Origin: Iris pallida
Lineage: Eukaryota > Streptophyta > Magnoliopsida > Asparagales > Iridaceae
Assembly: GCA_029216955.1 (NCBI GenBank)
Contig: JANAVB010033216.1
Coordinates: 8,639,230-8,703,229 of the forward strand
DNA length: 64,000 bases
Direction: 5' to 3'
This document shows, in pieces, positions 1 through 11,377 of this stretch. Within the stretch, counting starts at the first letter, position 1. Each line of letters opens with the position of its first letter. Position numbers and translations under genes: made by a program. A model generated the notes under the pieces. That model worked only from the letters and a program-made list of their open reading frames with translations. It did not search any database and was not told where the DNA came from.

Positions 1-2507
1 TAGAAGCATACACGACTCAATAATGCTCCCACAGTCAAATCCTCTTCCATGTATTTCATCTAGGCTTTCCCTCTGTTCAAACCAATTGACATCAACCCTT
101 CCTTCAGTCTAAAATCTGAACCCAAGAAATCCTTTGTTCAAAATCTTCGCATGCTATTGCCACATCAATTGATTGATACACTAAGTCTAATCATCAAGTG
201 ATCGAGCCCCCAACTACATACCCTTACTCATATCTGTTATGGACCACAGGGAGAAGACATTTTGCATATGAGGTATGTTTATAAATATACATATTAGATA
301 TCCCAAATCAGATTTTATCTGACTTAAGTATCAGATGACTGATAGACTCAAATCCTATTCAATCCCCTTATACAAATACCTGTCAGAAATGTAGAATAGG
401 CTAAACATATCAGATATCCACCCATAGTCCCAAATGCATATATACATACATACCACTTAAATCCTGGCCTTAACCCCTAAAACCCTCGACTAATTTATAC
501 ATCCCATCTCTATACATCATTCAAACCCCTCAAACCCAGGCTGCAGCAACTGCAACCCTGACCACACTCGATCACAATGCATCCATGCACATGTCTGTGC
601 AGTCCAAGCCTACCTGGCCAAATTTGTACACAAGTGCATCTCCCCATATTTCTGATATGAGAGGAAAGCCTGTGTCGCTGCTGCTAGCTCTCCATATCTC
701 CATGCTGCTATGCTCGACCCTTCCTTTATTCATAAATCAGTTTGCAGACCCTCTCTTACTGTTACAGTACTCAATTATCCCTCAAATCCTCTTATCTCAA
801 TGTGACCCTCAATATCTCACTCATATCCTATATTATCTTAACACATCCAATAACTTGACTCTAACATACCTCACTTACATCAACCCATATCTGATGCTTA
901 AAATCTATAGGATACTCAGGATACCATCATGTGCATCCTAAATCTGAGCCCAAAATGGATATCCTAACTCTAAACAAGGCTATTTGCCAATACTATAACT
1001 CTAGTGGCCAAAAGCTACTGCAAATCTAGTTGCTGCCTGCAGATGACTAAGTGCCCTGCAATGCAAATGTTGTCCCCTGTTTCTTTGCAGACTACTCGAG
1101 ATCCCAACTTCCTCCTTATCACTCACTCTCATTCCACAGTCACTATAGGCTAAAGGCCAACCTAAAAGACCCATATCTTTCTGTCTACCCTGACCCCTAC
1201 TCAAAGTGCATACTATACATCATTGATACTCAAATCTCACTAGGATACTCATTATTCCTATACTCTAAAACCAAAAATCCATGGCCAATGGCCAACCCAA
1301 ATGGTCAAGGTACTACTCGAGCCCTTGCCTGCCTATGCAGGGAGCCAAACCATTACTGCTAAGTGAGGCTATGTAGCCATCAAGCTCTAACCAACTGCAG
1401 CATTGGCCAATGGCCACAAGTTCACTGTCACAGTGAACACACCCATATAATCTCTAACCCAACACACACACAATATATAAAACATATGCATAGCTCCTTA
1501 AATATATGTATATATATATATATATAGGAATTCATATGGAATAATTTGAATGCCTAAAATAATGAACAACCTACCCAACCATATGCTCAACAATAATTAG
1601 ACACACTCACACACAAGAATAATAGCCTATAGGACATTTCTACAAATATTTTGGTTTGTGACTCTCGAATTTCTTCCAAGAGTGGCACAAAACCTACCCA
1701 AACTCTCAAATAAGGACTCAAAAGAGTCTCTAGACCATACCTAAGGTTTATCCCTACATATGGGTGAGTTCCTATGGGCTCAAAATTAAAATGTGGATTG
1801 AAATGACAAGCGTGGATTGAAATGACAAGTTTGGAGAGAGTTAGACCTATTAGGAGTTTTTTTCCAACGAACAATCCAATGGACACGAACCCGACACGAA
1901 AATCCTTAGCAAAAGGACTCTCCTCCTTGCTTCTAGCTCCAAAATCCTTGTAGATACATTCTTCTTGAGAGAATGTGAGGAATTGTGGAGAAAAGAGTGA
2001 TATTAGAAGAGAAATCAATGGTAGAAACTCTCTTTTTTGGAAGGGGCTCTTGAAAAGGAAGATGAAGGCTAAAAATCAATGAAGTGTAATAAAGAGGAGC
2101 CCTTCTCTCTCTTGGCTGGCCATATGGAACTAGGTTAGGACAAAACCAAAAAGTCCAATGAGCCCTCTAAGTTGTCATTTGGGTAATAAATGCAAATGCA
2201 AGGGTTTGGTGTTATTTTGGACAAAATCATAGTCTCTTAATGAACTAAATGGTCATGAATAATTAGTCTAGGTGCACTAGCCTAATGAGTTTGTTTGTGG
2301 GCCATGCCTTGCTAGTTCTTGGGCTCCAAATTAGTGTCTAAGCTAACCGGACCACTAACAAAATTCAAAACTAAACTAGTCTCTAACCCGAATAACTAAT
2401 CCCAAATAATTCAAATAGATAGACACAATATTCGTTGATAATATTCATAATATAATATTTTTATAAAATAACAAATTTACCCTTATTTGGAAAACTGGTA
2501 GTTACAA
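1..2507 (-). mobile_element. Partial Gypsy-type LTR sequence
   Basis: AT-rich non-coding sequence that I read as one LTR in minus orientation, cut by the left window edge. On the minus strand it would begin at 2507 with TGTAACTACCAGTTTTCC, much like the start of the bounded LTR at 28234 (TGTAGCACCCAGTTTTCC). It also shares GGCTGGCCATATGG and AATAATTAGTCTA with that LTR in the same relative order. The short ORFs here have low complexity and no domain I recognise. Assignment to Gypsy is inference from the LTR termini; no pol gene is attached. A (TA)n run lies near 1504-1527. Confidence 0.4.
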
Positions 2508-4743
2508 TCTCCTGTCAGGAGGGGAACAAGAACAGACATATCCATTCCAGCATTTTAATAAAATAACTAAATATACAAGAAACAGTTTTTAGAACATAAT
2601 TTATCTTTCTAAATAATAATAAAGAATCAGTAAAGCAGTAAATTTCTGAAAATAATAATGATGCAATCTACAACTAACAATAGTATTTTGAATGTATAGC
2701 ATCCCGTGGCCTGCTGGAGATGGAGGCAATATGTGTTCTAGTGAACATGGTCCGACTTCATCCCAAGTGAGGTAGGGCTTCAGTTATCCATAATAAGGCA
2801 ATAAGGGATCTTTGACCACATGTGCTAACACTACTCCCCAATCCCAAGTCAATGAGTCAGTCAAGCAATCAATTGGATCCGAGCGGGATCCCATGAGTCA
2901 AGTGTCGATATAATATTTCTAATGATGCAATGTATTTAATTATCAATTAAAATACAAGTTTGTAATAATATGAAACTTGCCATGGTTCCTGGTGCTGTAG
3001 GTGACGACGAGAAAATATTCAAGCTAAAGCCCGAAACTGAACCCTACATTTAGTAAACATGACTTAGTTGCCAGTCTAATATTTTGCTATAATTCTAATT
3101 AATCAACTTATTAATAATATAATAATAGTCTAGACTCTAAAATCACTAATAATTATACTAAAGCCATTACTTAATTATAAAATATTTTAGAGAAACTCTA
3201 AATGAGAATATAGGAAAAATACATTTTTTTAGTAAATAAATAAAACTTGTCATTTTTAAAAAATAAAATTATCATTAATTTAATTAATACTAAGTTCGTG
3301 CCAAAATTATAGTTATTTGAGAATATGAAAATAACTGATGCAAAACTACTATTTTAATATTTTTAACCTAATACATGTAATTAGAATAACGTGAGAATTA
3401 CTATTTTTATTTAGAATAAATAATAAATATGTTTTTATTTTTAATAAATAGAACTAATACTTTAGTTAGGTTTACTTGTACACAAAATACCCTTTTCGGT
3501 AATGAAAATATTTTTGAAACTAATTAATATTTTATTTACGTAAAATAACCGTAACATATTTAATAAATGCTTTTAAGTGTAAAATATCATGATTATTACG
3601 ATAATCATTTATTTAATAATCGCTTTATTTTTAATAATACTTACTAAGGACCGTAATTAAATATTATTTTCAAATTAAATTCTAATATGACAACGATAAT
3701 ATTAATTACTAATTTAACTGTTTTACGTGAAACATTTATTCTAAATAATTTATATATATAATCCAACAATTTATACAATGGCCTAAATATTACTAGCAAT
3801 TCTAATAATTAGCCAACCATTATTGACCAATTAATTAATGCTTATAAATAAGTCACATAGTTAAATTATGAAACTAGCTATCCCGGAATTGACAGAGCTT
3901 TATTCTATCAATTCTAGTCAGACAGAAACAAGATTTTGTTTAATTCCTATTCTGGAAATGAACGTAGCCTTCTGACAGAGGAACCTACCGGAAAGCTAAA
4001 GAAGGAGAACCGATGGGAGGCCTCGGACTCGGATCAGCGTACGAAGGGGCTTGGAACGTCGGGGAAGCGCCGGACAAGTGCATGGAGATCGTCGAACGAC
4101 GAGCACGCAGGCGTGCGGGGGGCTACGTGGACGGCAAATGTCGGGGGGTCGCACGGTCGGGCACGGCCGATCGGCGGCCGGTCGGTCGGGCAGCGCATAA
4201 GAAACCTCCCAATAGGGGTGTCGGATTGAGCGAGGCATGGTGAGGATCGTCGTGGTGGTCGGATTTGGGAGAGGGTGAATGCTAAAGTAGATAGGAGAGA
4301 TTTTGTGAAGGTTTGGGAAAGAAAAAGCTTCTGACTCTCTTCTGTGAGTTTCTGTCTTGTTGTACGAGGGAGAGAGGATGATAGATCTGGGAGTAGGGGT
4401 GAGGAGTCGTGATAGTCGGGCGACTAGGGGAAGTGGGTTGAACGGGTAGTTGGGTTGATGGGTTTGGATAGGAAATGGGTTGATGGGTTTGGATAGGGAA
4501 TGTGCTTGGGTAGAAAAAGGCTTTAATAATTCTAATACCTAGCTAAAATCAATTAATAAATAATTAACAACTTTGCAATCAATTCGATTAATTAAACTAA
4601 AATTATATTTCTATTTAATCGACTAATTATTTATATACATATAATAATAATATTAATTCTATTTGTCCTATAATTACTAGAAAACAAAACAAATATTGTT
4701 AAAAAAACTCATCTATTATAAAATTACAATTTGTGGGTTTTAC
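2508..4743 (-). mobile_element. Second Gypsy-like LTR fragment with a CpG-rich island
   Basis: Very AT-rich sequence with no credible gene. On the minus strand position 4743 begins TGTAAAACCCACA and is preceded by the purine run GGTAAGGGGAGG (4744-4755). That is the layout of a polypurine tract followed by an LTR start. A sharply different GC- and CpG-rich patch lies at about 3990-4250 and encodes overlapping spurious ORFs; such a patch could be a promoter-proximal part of the LTR. No left end or target duplication was found, so the extent is uncertain. Confidence 0.35.
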
Positions 4744-5813
4744 ACCTCCCCTTACCAAATCCCCCTCACTTCTCTTCTAACCTTTACCTAGGACACCCAT
4801 GATAGGACACTCAAAAACAGTGCACACACTCAAATATAGTCCCTCCTAAGAGGCTCGAAAGAGTGCACTAACATGCCTATGTGCAAGTATACATATATAT
4901 ACATATTGATATAAATACTAGAAATCATACATGCCTATTCTAAACGAACAAACTAAACTAATCATGAGTATAAAACTGAAAAGTTAAACTAAAATGGCCT
5001 CTTTGTCATTTTGACAAACACTAGGTGTGCTCTCCTCGGATTTCTCCAAAGATGACACAAAAATTTCTAATAACTTCTACCAACATGATGGTTAGAGCCT
5101 TGCTCTTCTCCCTATGGGCACCCCTAGTCGATGTGTGTGTTCCTACTAGTGTCATGCATGTAGATAGAGCCTAAACTATGAGAAATGACAAGAGTTTACC
5201 TATTGGGAGAGAGATTCCCAATGGAACTCTCTTGGAAGGCTCTAGTGTCAAGACACAATCTTCCAAGCTATTGGACTCCTCTTCTCTAGCTCCTTGGTCT
5301 CCAAGCTCTAAGCCTTCTAGAATGAAGATTAGGGAAAGTTTTGAGGGATTTTGGAGGATTTTTGATGGTGGAAAGTGTGGGAAATGAAAGAGGCTAATAG
5401 AGAGCTCTTCTAGGGTTTGTGGAGGCTCTAAATAAAAAGGAAGAAGGGGGAGAAACCCTCTTTATGACCAGCCACGAAGGGTGCCCTAAAACTCCCTTAA
5501 AAATGTTCATTCTACCCCTCAAGTTGTTATGAACACTTATCTTAAATGAAGGGTTGTTCTAGTTTAAGTGTTGGGTTAATTTCCATTCCTAATCTTGACT
5601 CTACATGACTTAAATGTGTCTAGTTGTGTTCATCATAGAATATAGGTCCAAGTAGTCATGTCTAGTCCAATTAGGTCCACAAGTCTAAGGTCCAATAAAT
5701 ATGTTAGTCAACTAATAAATGCTACAATCATATTTAGTTAATAAAAAATACCCACAATATAAATAATATAAAATGACAAAATACCCCCATTTCAAAAATA
5801 TGGTAGTGACATA
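4744..5813 (-). mobile_element. Third Gypsy-like LTR fragment
   Basis: Non-coding. On the minus strand the right end reads TGTCACTACCATATTTTTG, an LTR-like start resembling those at 2507 and 28234. The internal layout also resembles those LTRs: a GA-rich stretch, then a TAAATAAAAAGG block near 5430 on the plus strand. The ORF at 5178-5387 lies in this non-coding context and has no recognisable domain. The left border is arbitrary, set at the neighbouring fragment. Confidence 0.3.
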
Positions 5814-5823
5814 AGGGGGAGAT

Positions 5824-6042
5824 TGTTGGGTCGTATCTCGTTTTCGGTTAAGCGCTCAAATAGGAGGTGACAATGGAGTTGCTAATTTAGTCCCACATCT
5901 GGTAGGCGATGAGATAATGTGGTGTAGATAATTGGAATTGGTTCAAGCCTTACATGAGAATTCTCTTTTAAGACATATTAGCCCAATTTAATATCATACC
6001 TCATGGGCCAACTCCGGTTCGGGTCACACCGCGTTTCCAACA
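5824..6042 (+). mobile_element. Short LTR (219 bp) preceded by a polypurine tract
   Basis: The segment starts TGTTGG and ends CCAACA, a perfect 6-bp inverted terminal pair typical of LTRs. Immediately upstream is TAAGGGGGAGAT, a good polypurine tract, so this looks like the 3' LTR of a plus-strand element. The five flanking bases differ (GAGAT on the left, GTTTG on the right), so there is no target duplication. The body of the element is missing: upstream lies the end of a Gypsy-like LTR, downstream a LINE fragment. Confidence 0.5.
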
Positions 6043-7160
6043 GTTTGATGGGTCATCCTACCAAGCAGCCATTCTCATCATCAACGGAATACTCCAGTAC
6101 ATAATAGGGAGTTTCGGGAACCGGATTCATATTGGTACGTACTGAATAAAGTACTTCCTACTCACACTGCGTTCGTGTCGTCCTTTCCTTCATGATTATA
6201 AGTCGATCATCAAATGTCCATGGGCCGCCATATAAAATCCGTGCCATATCCTCCGGCATCCCAAATCGTACGTAGTAGAATCCATTTTTCCTTGGAAAAA
6301 ACTCCATACTCTCCTTCAGCCGCCATACCCGATAGGCATATGCTCGGATTTGGCCGTAGAAAGGCCTGTTTCCAAGCACGTAGAGAACCATTGTGTTGTG
6401 CCAATACTCTCGTGTCTCCATCAATTCCTCTTTCGGAAAGCTAGCACGTATCCCAGACCCGACCTTAGTCGGCTCAACAAACCATATTTGGCCTTTATAA
6501 TTATATGTCGCACGGTGACAAAGCTCTGCCCATGACTTACTATGTGGTCTATCTCCCATATCTTCCAATAGAGTCTTGTCCTTCTCTTCATATGTCGCCT
6601 TTCTAAATATGAGACGCAACTCCTCCCTCGTACCAGGATCAGCCCCTATCTGCAAATTTGTCGGCCCCTTGCTGCATGCCGCAGCATTTGGGAATACCAT
6701 TGGCGAGCCCTTTAGCCCCGAGTGAACCCCTTTGTGCACGCCTACCGTCATCTTTGAACTTCGGACAGATTGATGAGCAACTCCACCTCCCCTTCCCATT
6801 CGCTGCGTCGATCCACCCATCTTCATCAACATCCCGGATCCCTGCCATCCCTTCCCAGGGACTCGCCCCCGTCGACCCTTCGCAACCGTCGTCCACCTAC
6901 CCCCGTCCAGCCTCCTCCCTGCCCGATAAAAGGCCAACCCAAGAGGCATAGACTGCAGATCGTCCATTAGCCCCCGTCATACCAATCGCCTTCAGCCGTC
7001 GCCTCCTCTCTGGCCACCGACCTCCTCCCTGCTTGGAGATCGTCCGATTCTGTCGACCGATTCGACACACCAGGATCCCATTGCACAGCAGCCCCAAGAT
7101 CTTCCGCCTCCATCCCCAAATCATCTGCGAGAAGCCCTAGCGGAGCAGACATCCCATAAA
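6043..7160 (-). mobile_element. LINE copy 3: 5' fragment only
   Basis: A minus-strand LINE remnant that keeps the 5' end and most of ORF1 but nothing downstream. The 5' end lies near 7155-7160, beside TTATATATATATAA. It shares GCTAGGGC near its start with the two longer copies. Degenerate ORF1 coding similarity continues past the stop at 6158 to about 6045 and then stops abruptly at the short LTR. LINEs usually lose their 5' ends, so keeping the 5' end and losing the 3' end points to later deletion or rearrangement, not abortive reverse transcription. Confidence 0.7.
6158..6967 (-). pseudogene. LINE ORF1 fragment (DUF4283 type)
   Basis: A 269-codon open frame matching the N-terminal half of plant LINE ORF1 proteins, which bind element RNA like a Gag protein. 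Residues about 170-265 carry the DUF4283 pattern. Recognisable blocks are YWHNTMVLYVLG, PFYGQIRAYAYRVWR, the FFPRKNGFYYVRFG block and GGPWTFDDRLIIM. The first half is Gly/Arg rich. The frame ends at 6158, about where copy 1 continues into EVLNAIPVW; degraded similarity follows. No zinc knuckle remains. The protein differs clearly from copies 1 and 2, so it belongs to a related but older or distinct subfamily. Confidence 0.75.
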
Positions 7161-7187
7161 TTATATATATATAACTTAAAATAATTA

Positions 7188-7233
<46 letters not shown>

Positions 7234-7704
7234 CTTAAAACACTTAGGATTTGATTTTTGTTCGGTAAGTATAGACACTTCGAATATTTACGCATAGTAG
7301 GAACTTTCATTTTGTGATTTTGAATAGCAAAAATATAGAAAACCACAATTTTTTTCAATGGGTACCTTGTTGTCCTTGTTTATAAATAGGACAAAATCAA
7401 TCATTCGGCAAGATTAAAGAATATTTGAGGAGAAAATCAAAGTTAGGTTGCATGCATGGATTACTTAGGATATGTTTTCGAACATTTTATAGCTAATAAG
7501 GTATCCTATCATCGTCATTTGATTTTTTTAAGATTTCTGTGCTGGAAGAATGTTACAAAAGTTATTGAATGGTATTCGGAGATTTACTTAACTTTATATG
7601 ATAAGAAACTATGCTAAATTGGGATCGGTATAAGTGATTGTTTGTATAAAGGTTAATTTGTTGTTTCCTTTGATTGTTAAGTATTCTACATCAATAACAA
7701 ATAT

Positions 7705-7767
<63 letters not shown>
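7161..7767. repeat. AT-rich spacer with (TA)n and (CA)n microsatellites
   Basis: Non-coding spacer between two LINE copies. A (TA)n tract occupies about 7190-7232, flanked by two copies of TATATAACTTAAAA. A (CA)n run at about 7711-7748 passes directly into (TA)n at 7748-7767, which abuts the 3' end of LINE copy 2. No gene is visible; the sequence between the tracts is unassigned. Confidence 0.8.
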
Positions 7768-7847
7768 TGGAATAAGGGTAAATTTTATTCTACGTAAAGC
7801 TCAGTAAAAGTATTAAAATACACAATCTCACATCTTTCCCACCCCGG

Positions 7848-10800
7848 TTAAGAGGCTATTACAGATACATCGAATTCTAAATTATTTAGAATTCCAACGA
7901 GAGGGGTAATTAGCCCCTCAAATATACGTCTGTTACGCTCCCTCGAGACATGCCAAACTGATGTTGCAAGTCGAACTCTGGCCATGCTAGCCCAACCAAG
8001 CTCCATACCTCGGCGATCCCTAATCCAAGTGAGGATCCCCCGTATATCTCTAGTCCTGCCAACACCTCCCAACGACCTCGTGCATTGCTCTGACTAGATA
8101 TGCCAAGTCACTAGACACTCAAAAAATAGGTGGCCAATAGATTCAGCCTCCGCTGAACATAGTACACACTTCAGGTCTGGGATCTGCACCCCAAACCTGA
8201 TGAGCCTGTCCCTCGTCATCAACCTGCCAAGCAGCAGCTTGTATGCACATAGCTGTATTTTTTGGGCAATCCTCTTTTCCTAGATAAAATCGAACTCCAC
8301 AATCCTGTCATGAGGGGTCCTGACCAGATTGTAACAACTCTTGAAGTGGAAGGGACCTTCCCCACCATCCGCCCCAGGAGCTGCCCAACTCCAGGAATCT
8401 GCATGCTGGCTAGCATCAATGGTGATCTGGTGAATCTTCTCTCCAAACTAAGCAGTGTTCCGATAGTCCTCAGACCTCCAAATTCTATTCCTGATAATCA
8501 GATTGCACTTCAGGCCTCTACTTGCCTCTCTGTCCATCTTTGCACCCAAGGTCTCCATGAGGGAACCATTACCCATCCACGGGTCGAGCCAAAGATCGGT
8601 TTTAGCCCCATCTTTCATGATCTTGCATATAGTGGACTGAAGAACCGATCTGCATCTAAGAATAGCCTTAAAAGGAACAGAGAAATTATTATCAATCCTA
8701 CAGGACCAGAAATTAGTCTGTCTCAAGTATCTGCTAGCCATCCAATCAGCCCAAAGAGAGCCGCCTTTGATGAACTGCCAAGCCATCTTCACCCCAGAGG
8801 CCTCTCTAACCACAAAAAGTGGTCTCAACCCCACTCCTTCTTCCTCCCTAGGTCGACAGAGTTGCTCCCAGGCTATCGCATGCATACCTCCTCGCTAGAT
8901 GAAATTGGTGCATATGCACTCCATCTTCCGGATGGTGGCCACTGGAATCTTTATCGACTGCAACCAAAATATAGTAATGCCCGAAATGACCGACCTCGCT
9001 AGCTCAATGCGACCCCCAAAAGATAGTCCAGCTGCTCGCCAGCCTTCCACTCTCATTTGGGCAAACTCCACCAGGCTGTAGCAATCTTAATCCCTAGCAT
9101 AATTTACCATCAAAGGTACCCCAGATACTTAACTGGTAGCTCATATTTCTCCACTTCCAGTGAAAAATCTCTTTCCTCCTTGAGTGAGCAAGTCGAGCTG
9201 AAGTAAACCCTGCTCTTCTCCCTATTCAGCTGAAGCCCAAACAACCGCCTAAACTCCTCCATAATATCTGAAAGCGCACGCATCCCCCGCATAAAAGGCT
9301 AAAGAAGCACCATGAGATCGTCAGCATAAATCAAGTGGAACACCACCGAATTTACCAGCCTGAAGAGAGGGACAATCTTCTTACTATGCACCGCCAGGTC
9401 CATCAGGCAAGTGAAGTACTCCATCACCAGAGTGAACAGATACGGGAAGAGGGGATCCCCCTGTCAAAGTCCCCTATTGCTCCTGAATAAACCATAAGGA
9501 GTACCCAAGATGAGAACTAAAAAAATGGGGGAGCAGATGCATTCTCTCACCCTCGCTACCCACACCTCGTCAAACCCCATGGCTAGCATAAGGTGGCAGA
9601 GGAAGTCTCTGTTGATAGTGTCGTACGCTTTCCTCAGATCCAGCTTCACACAGGCCTTCATCTCCCCTGGCTTGTTGAAATCTTTGACCATCTCATGAGC
9701 AAGTAGACTGTACTCAGCAATCGAGCGACCCTCGATGAAAGCCGCCTGATTTTGAGATACCAGACCCTGTATAATCTCCTCCATGCGCCGACACATAAGG
9801 TGGGTAATTATCTTATACAGATAATTACAACATGCAATAGGCCAGAAGTCGACGAGGGATGTCGTACTCTCTTTTTTCGGGACCAGGGTCAGGAAAGTGT
9901 GGTTCAACTCCTTCAGTAACTTTCCTTCCAAGACAAACTCCTGTACCGCCTCCAGAACTGGGTAATTAAGCACACCCCAGTGTCGCCTAAAGAACCCACT
10001 AGAGAAGCCGTCCGGTCCCGGGGACTTAATGGGATCCGCATTCATCACAATAGCCTCCACCTCCTCCAATCTCACAGGAGCCAACAACAAGCTATTCCCA
10101 TAAGGCGTCACCAGCCTCTTCGTGACAAGCTCAGGGAATAAGGTGGGATAATCAGTCTGCTGATACAAGTCTGAATAAAATCTGACTGCCTCCTCCTGAA
10201 TCCCCACCGGGTCGCCGACAAGCCTGTCCTCGCCATTGAGAAGCCTAGGTATGCTGTTCTGGTGCTGTCTGGTCCGGATCATATCGTAGAAGAACCTGGT
10301 GCACCGGTCCCCATCCTTGAGCTAGGAACACTTGGCCCTCTGAGCCGCACTGATCTTTTGTTGGAGCCTCAGGATGTTGACCTCCGAAATTAGGCCGTTC
10401 TTCCTAGTCGCCAACTCCTCACTCAACATATCTGCTTATAAAGCTCTCTGAACCTCCCGTAGCTCGGCCTCCTTATCCTTCAGGGAAGAACGCGGCATCA
10501 TCTTCAGCCAGTTTCGAATGGCTTTCTTAGCCTGTTTGAGTTTGTGAACCATGCGAAACTGAGCCGTGCCCTCTTGAGAGTGCTGCAACCCCTCCAAAAC
10601 CACCTCTTCATAACCAGTAGATAGGTACCAGCTATTGTTGTACCGAAACGACCGAGCCTTCCAAGTAGGCCTCACCGAGAAGCCTACCCGGATAGGGGAG
10701 TGGTCACTGGTCCCTGCCGTAAGCCCCTCCGCCACAGAATTAAGGAAGCAGCGAAACCATTCACTGTTCCCTAGAGCCTTATCAAGCTGACAGGCAATCC

Positions 10801-11377
10801 TGTTGTGGATCACCTTATTGTGCCAGGTCTATATGTGCCTAGCCCTCTCTAGCCCCCTCAGCCCCGACAGGAGGAGACACCTCTGGAAGTCGTATAAGAT
10901 CTGGTCAGGCACCGAACTGCCCCCCACCTTCTCATGCCGGTGCAGCATGGCATTGAAGTCCCCCATAAGTAGCAAAGGAAGATGCAGATGCTCCGCCATA
11001 CGTCCTACACGCACAATATCCTCCCACAGGGTCTCACGAAGTCGCCTATCATTGTGTCCATAGATCGCATCCAGGATGAAGCAGAATCCTCCTTTATTTA
11101 CAAATGAGATGCCAATAAGTTATTCAGTCTTCAAAACCTGATCCCCCTCCCAACTATCCCTGTTCTATCGAACCCAGATCCTTGCTATATCACAAAGATC
11201 TAGGTTATGAAGATGGGCCCAATTAGTAGGAGTCCTGCGAGATAGCATCGTCGCCCCTCTAATCTTCATCTCAAGCAGAATAGAGATGTCACACTTCTCA
11301 CGCTTCAGTACTCCACCAATCTTCTTCCATCTCCCAAAGGAACACCCTCCACGAATGTTCCAAGCGAGGACCGACAT
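7848..11377 (-). pseudogene. LINE copy 2 ORF2 pseudogene (endonuclease and reverse transcriptase)
   Basis: Broken counterpart of the intact 1178-residue ORF2 of copy 1, colinear with it. It starts MSVLAWNIRGG at 11377 with the endonuclease N-terminus. GDFNAMLHRHEK and SDHSPI of the endonuclease follow at about 10970 and 10700. The reverse transcriptase blocks SPGPDGFSSGFF, CVKLDLRKAYDT and LIYADD (near 9320) come next. The C-terminal WHVSRERNRRIFE block ends near 7848. At least seven frame breaks or stops separate these pieces. The catalytic YADD can still be read, but no continuous polyprotein can be made. Confidence 0.88.

Noticed and set aside
585..941. 118-codon frame with Leu/Tyr-rich composition
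   Set aside because: Lies in LTR-like AT-rich DNA; the hydrophobic, low-complexity composition is expected by chance and no domain is seen.
8262..9002. 246-codon plus-strand frame
   Set aside because: Antisense to the LINE copy 2 ORF2; the minus-strand reading is colinear with copy 1.
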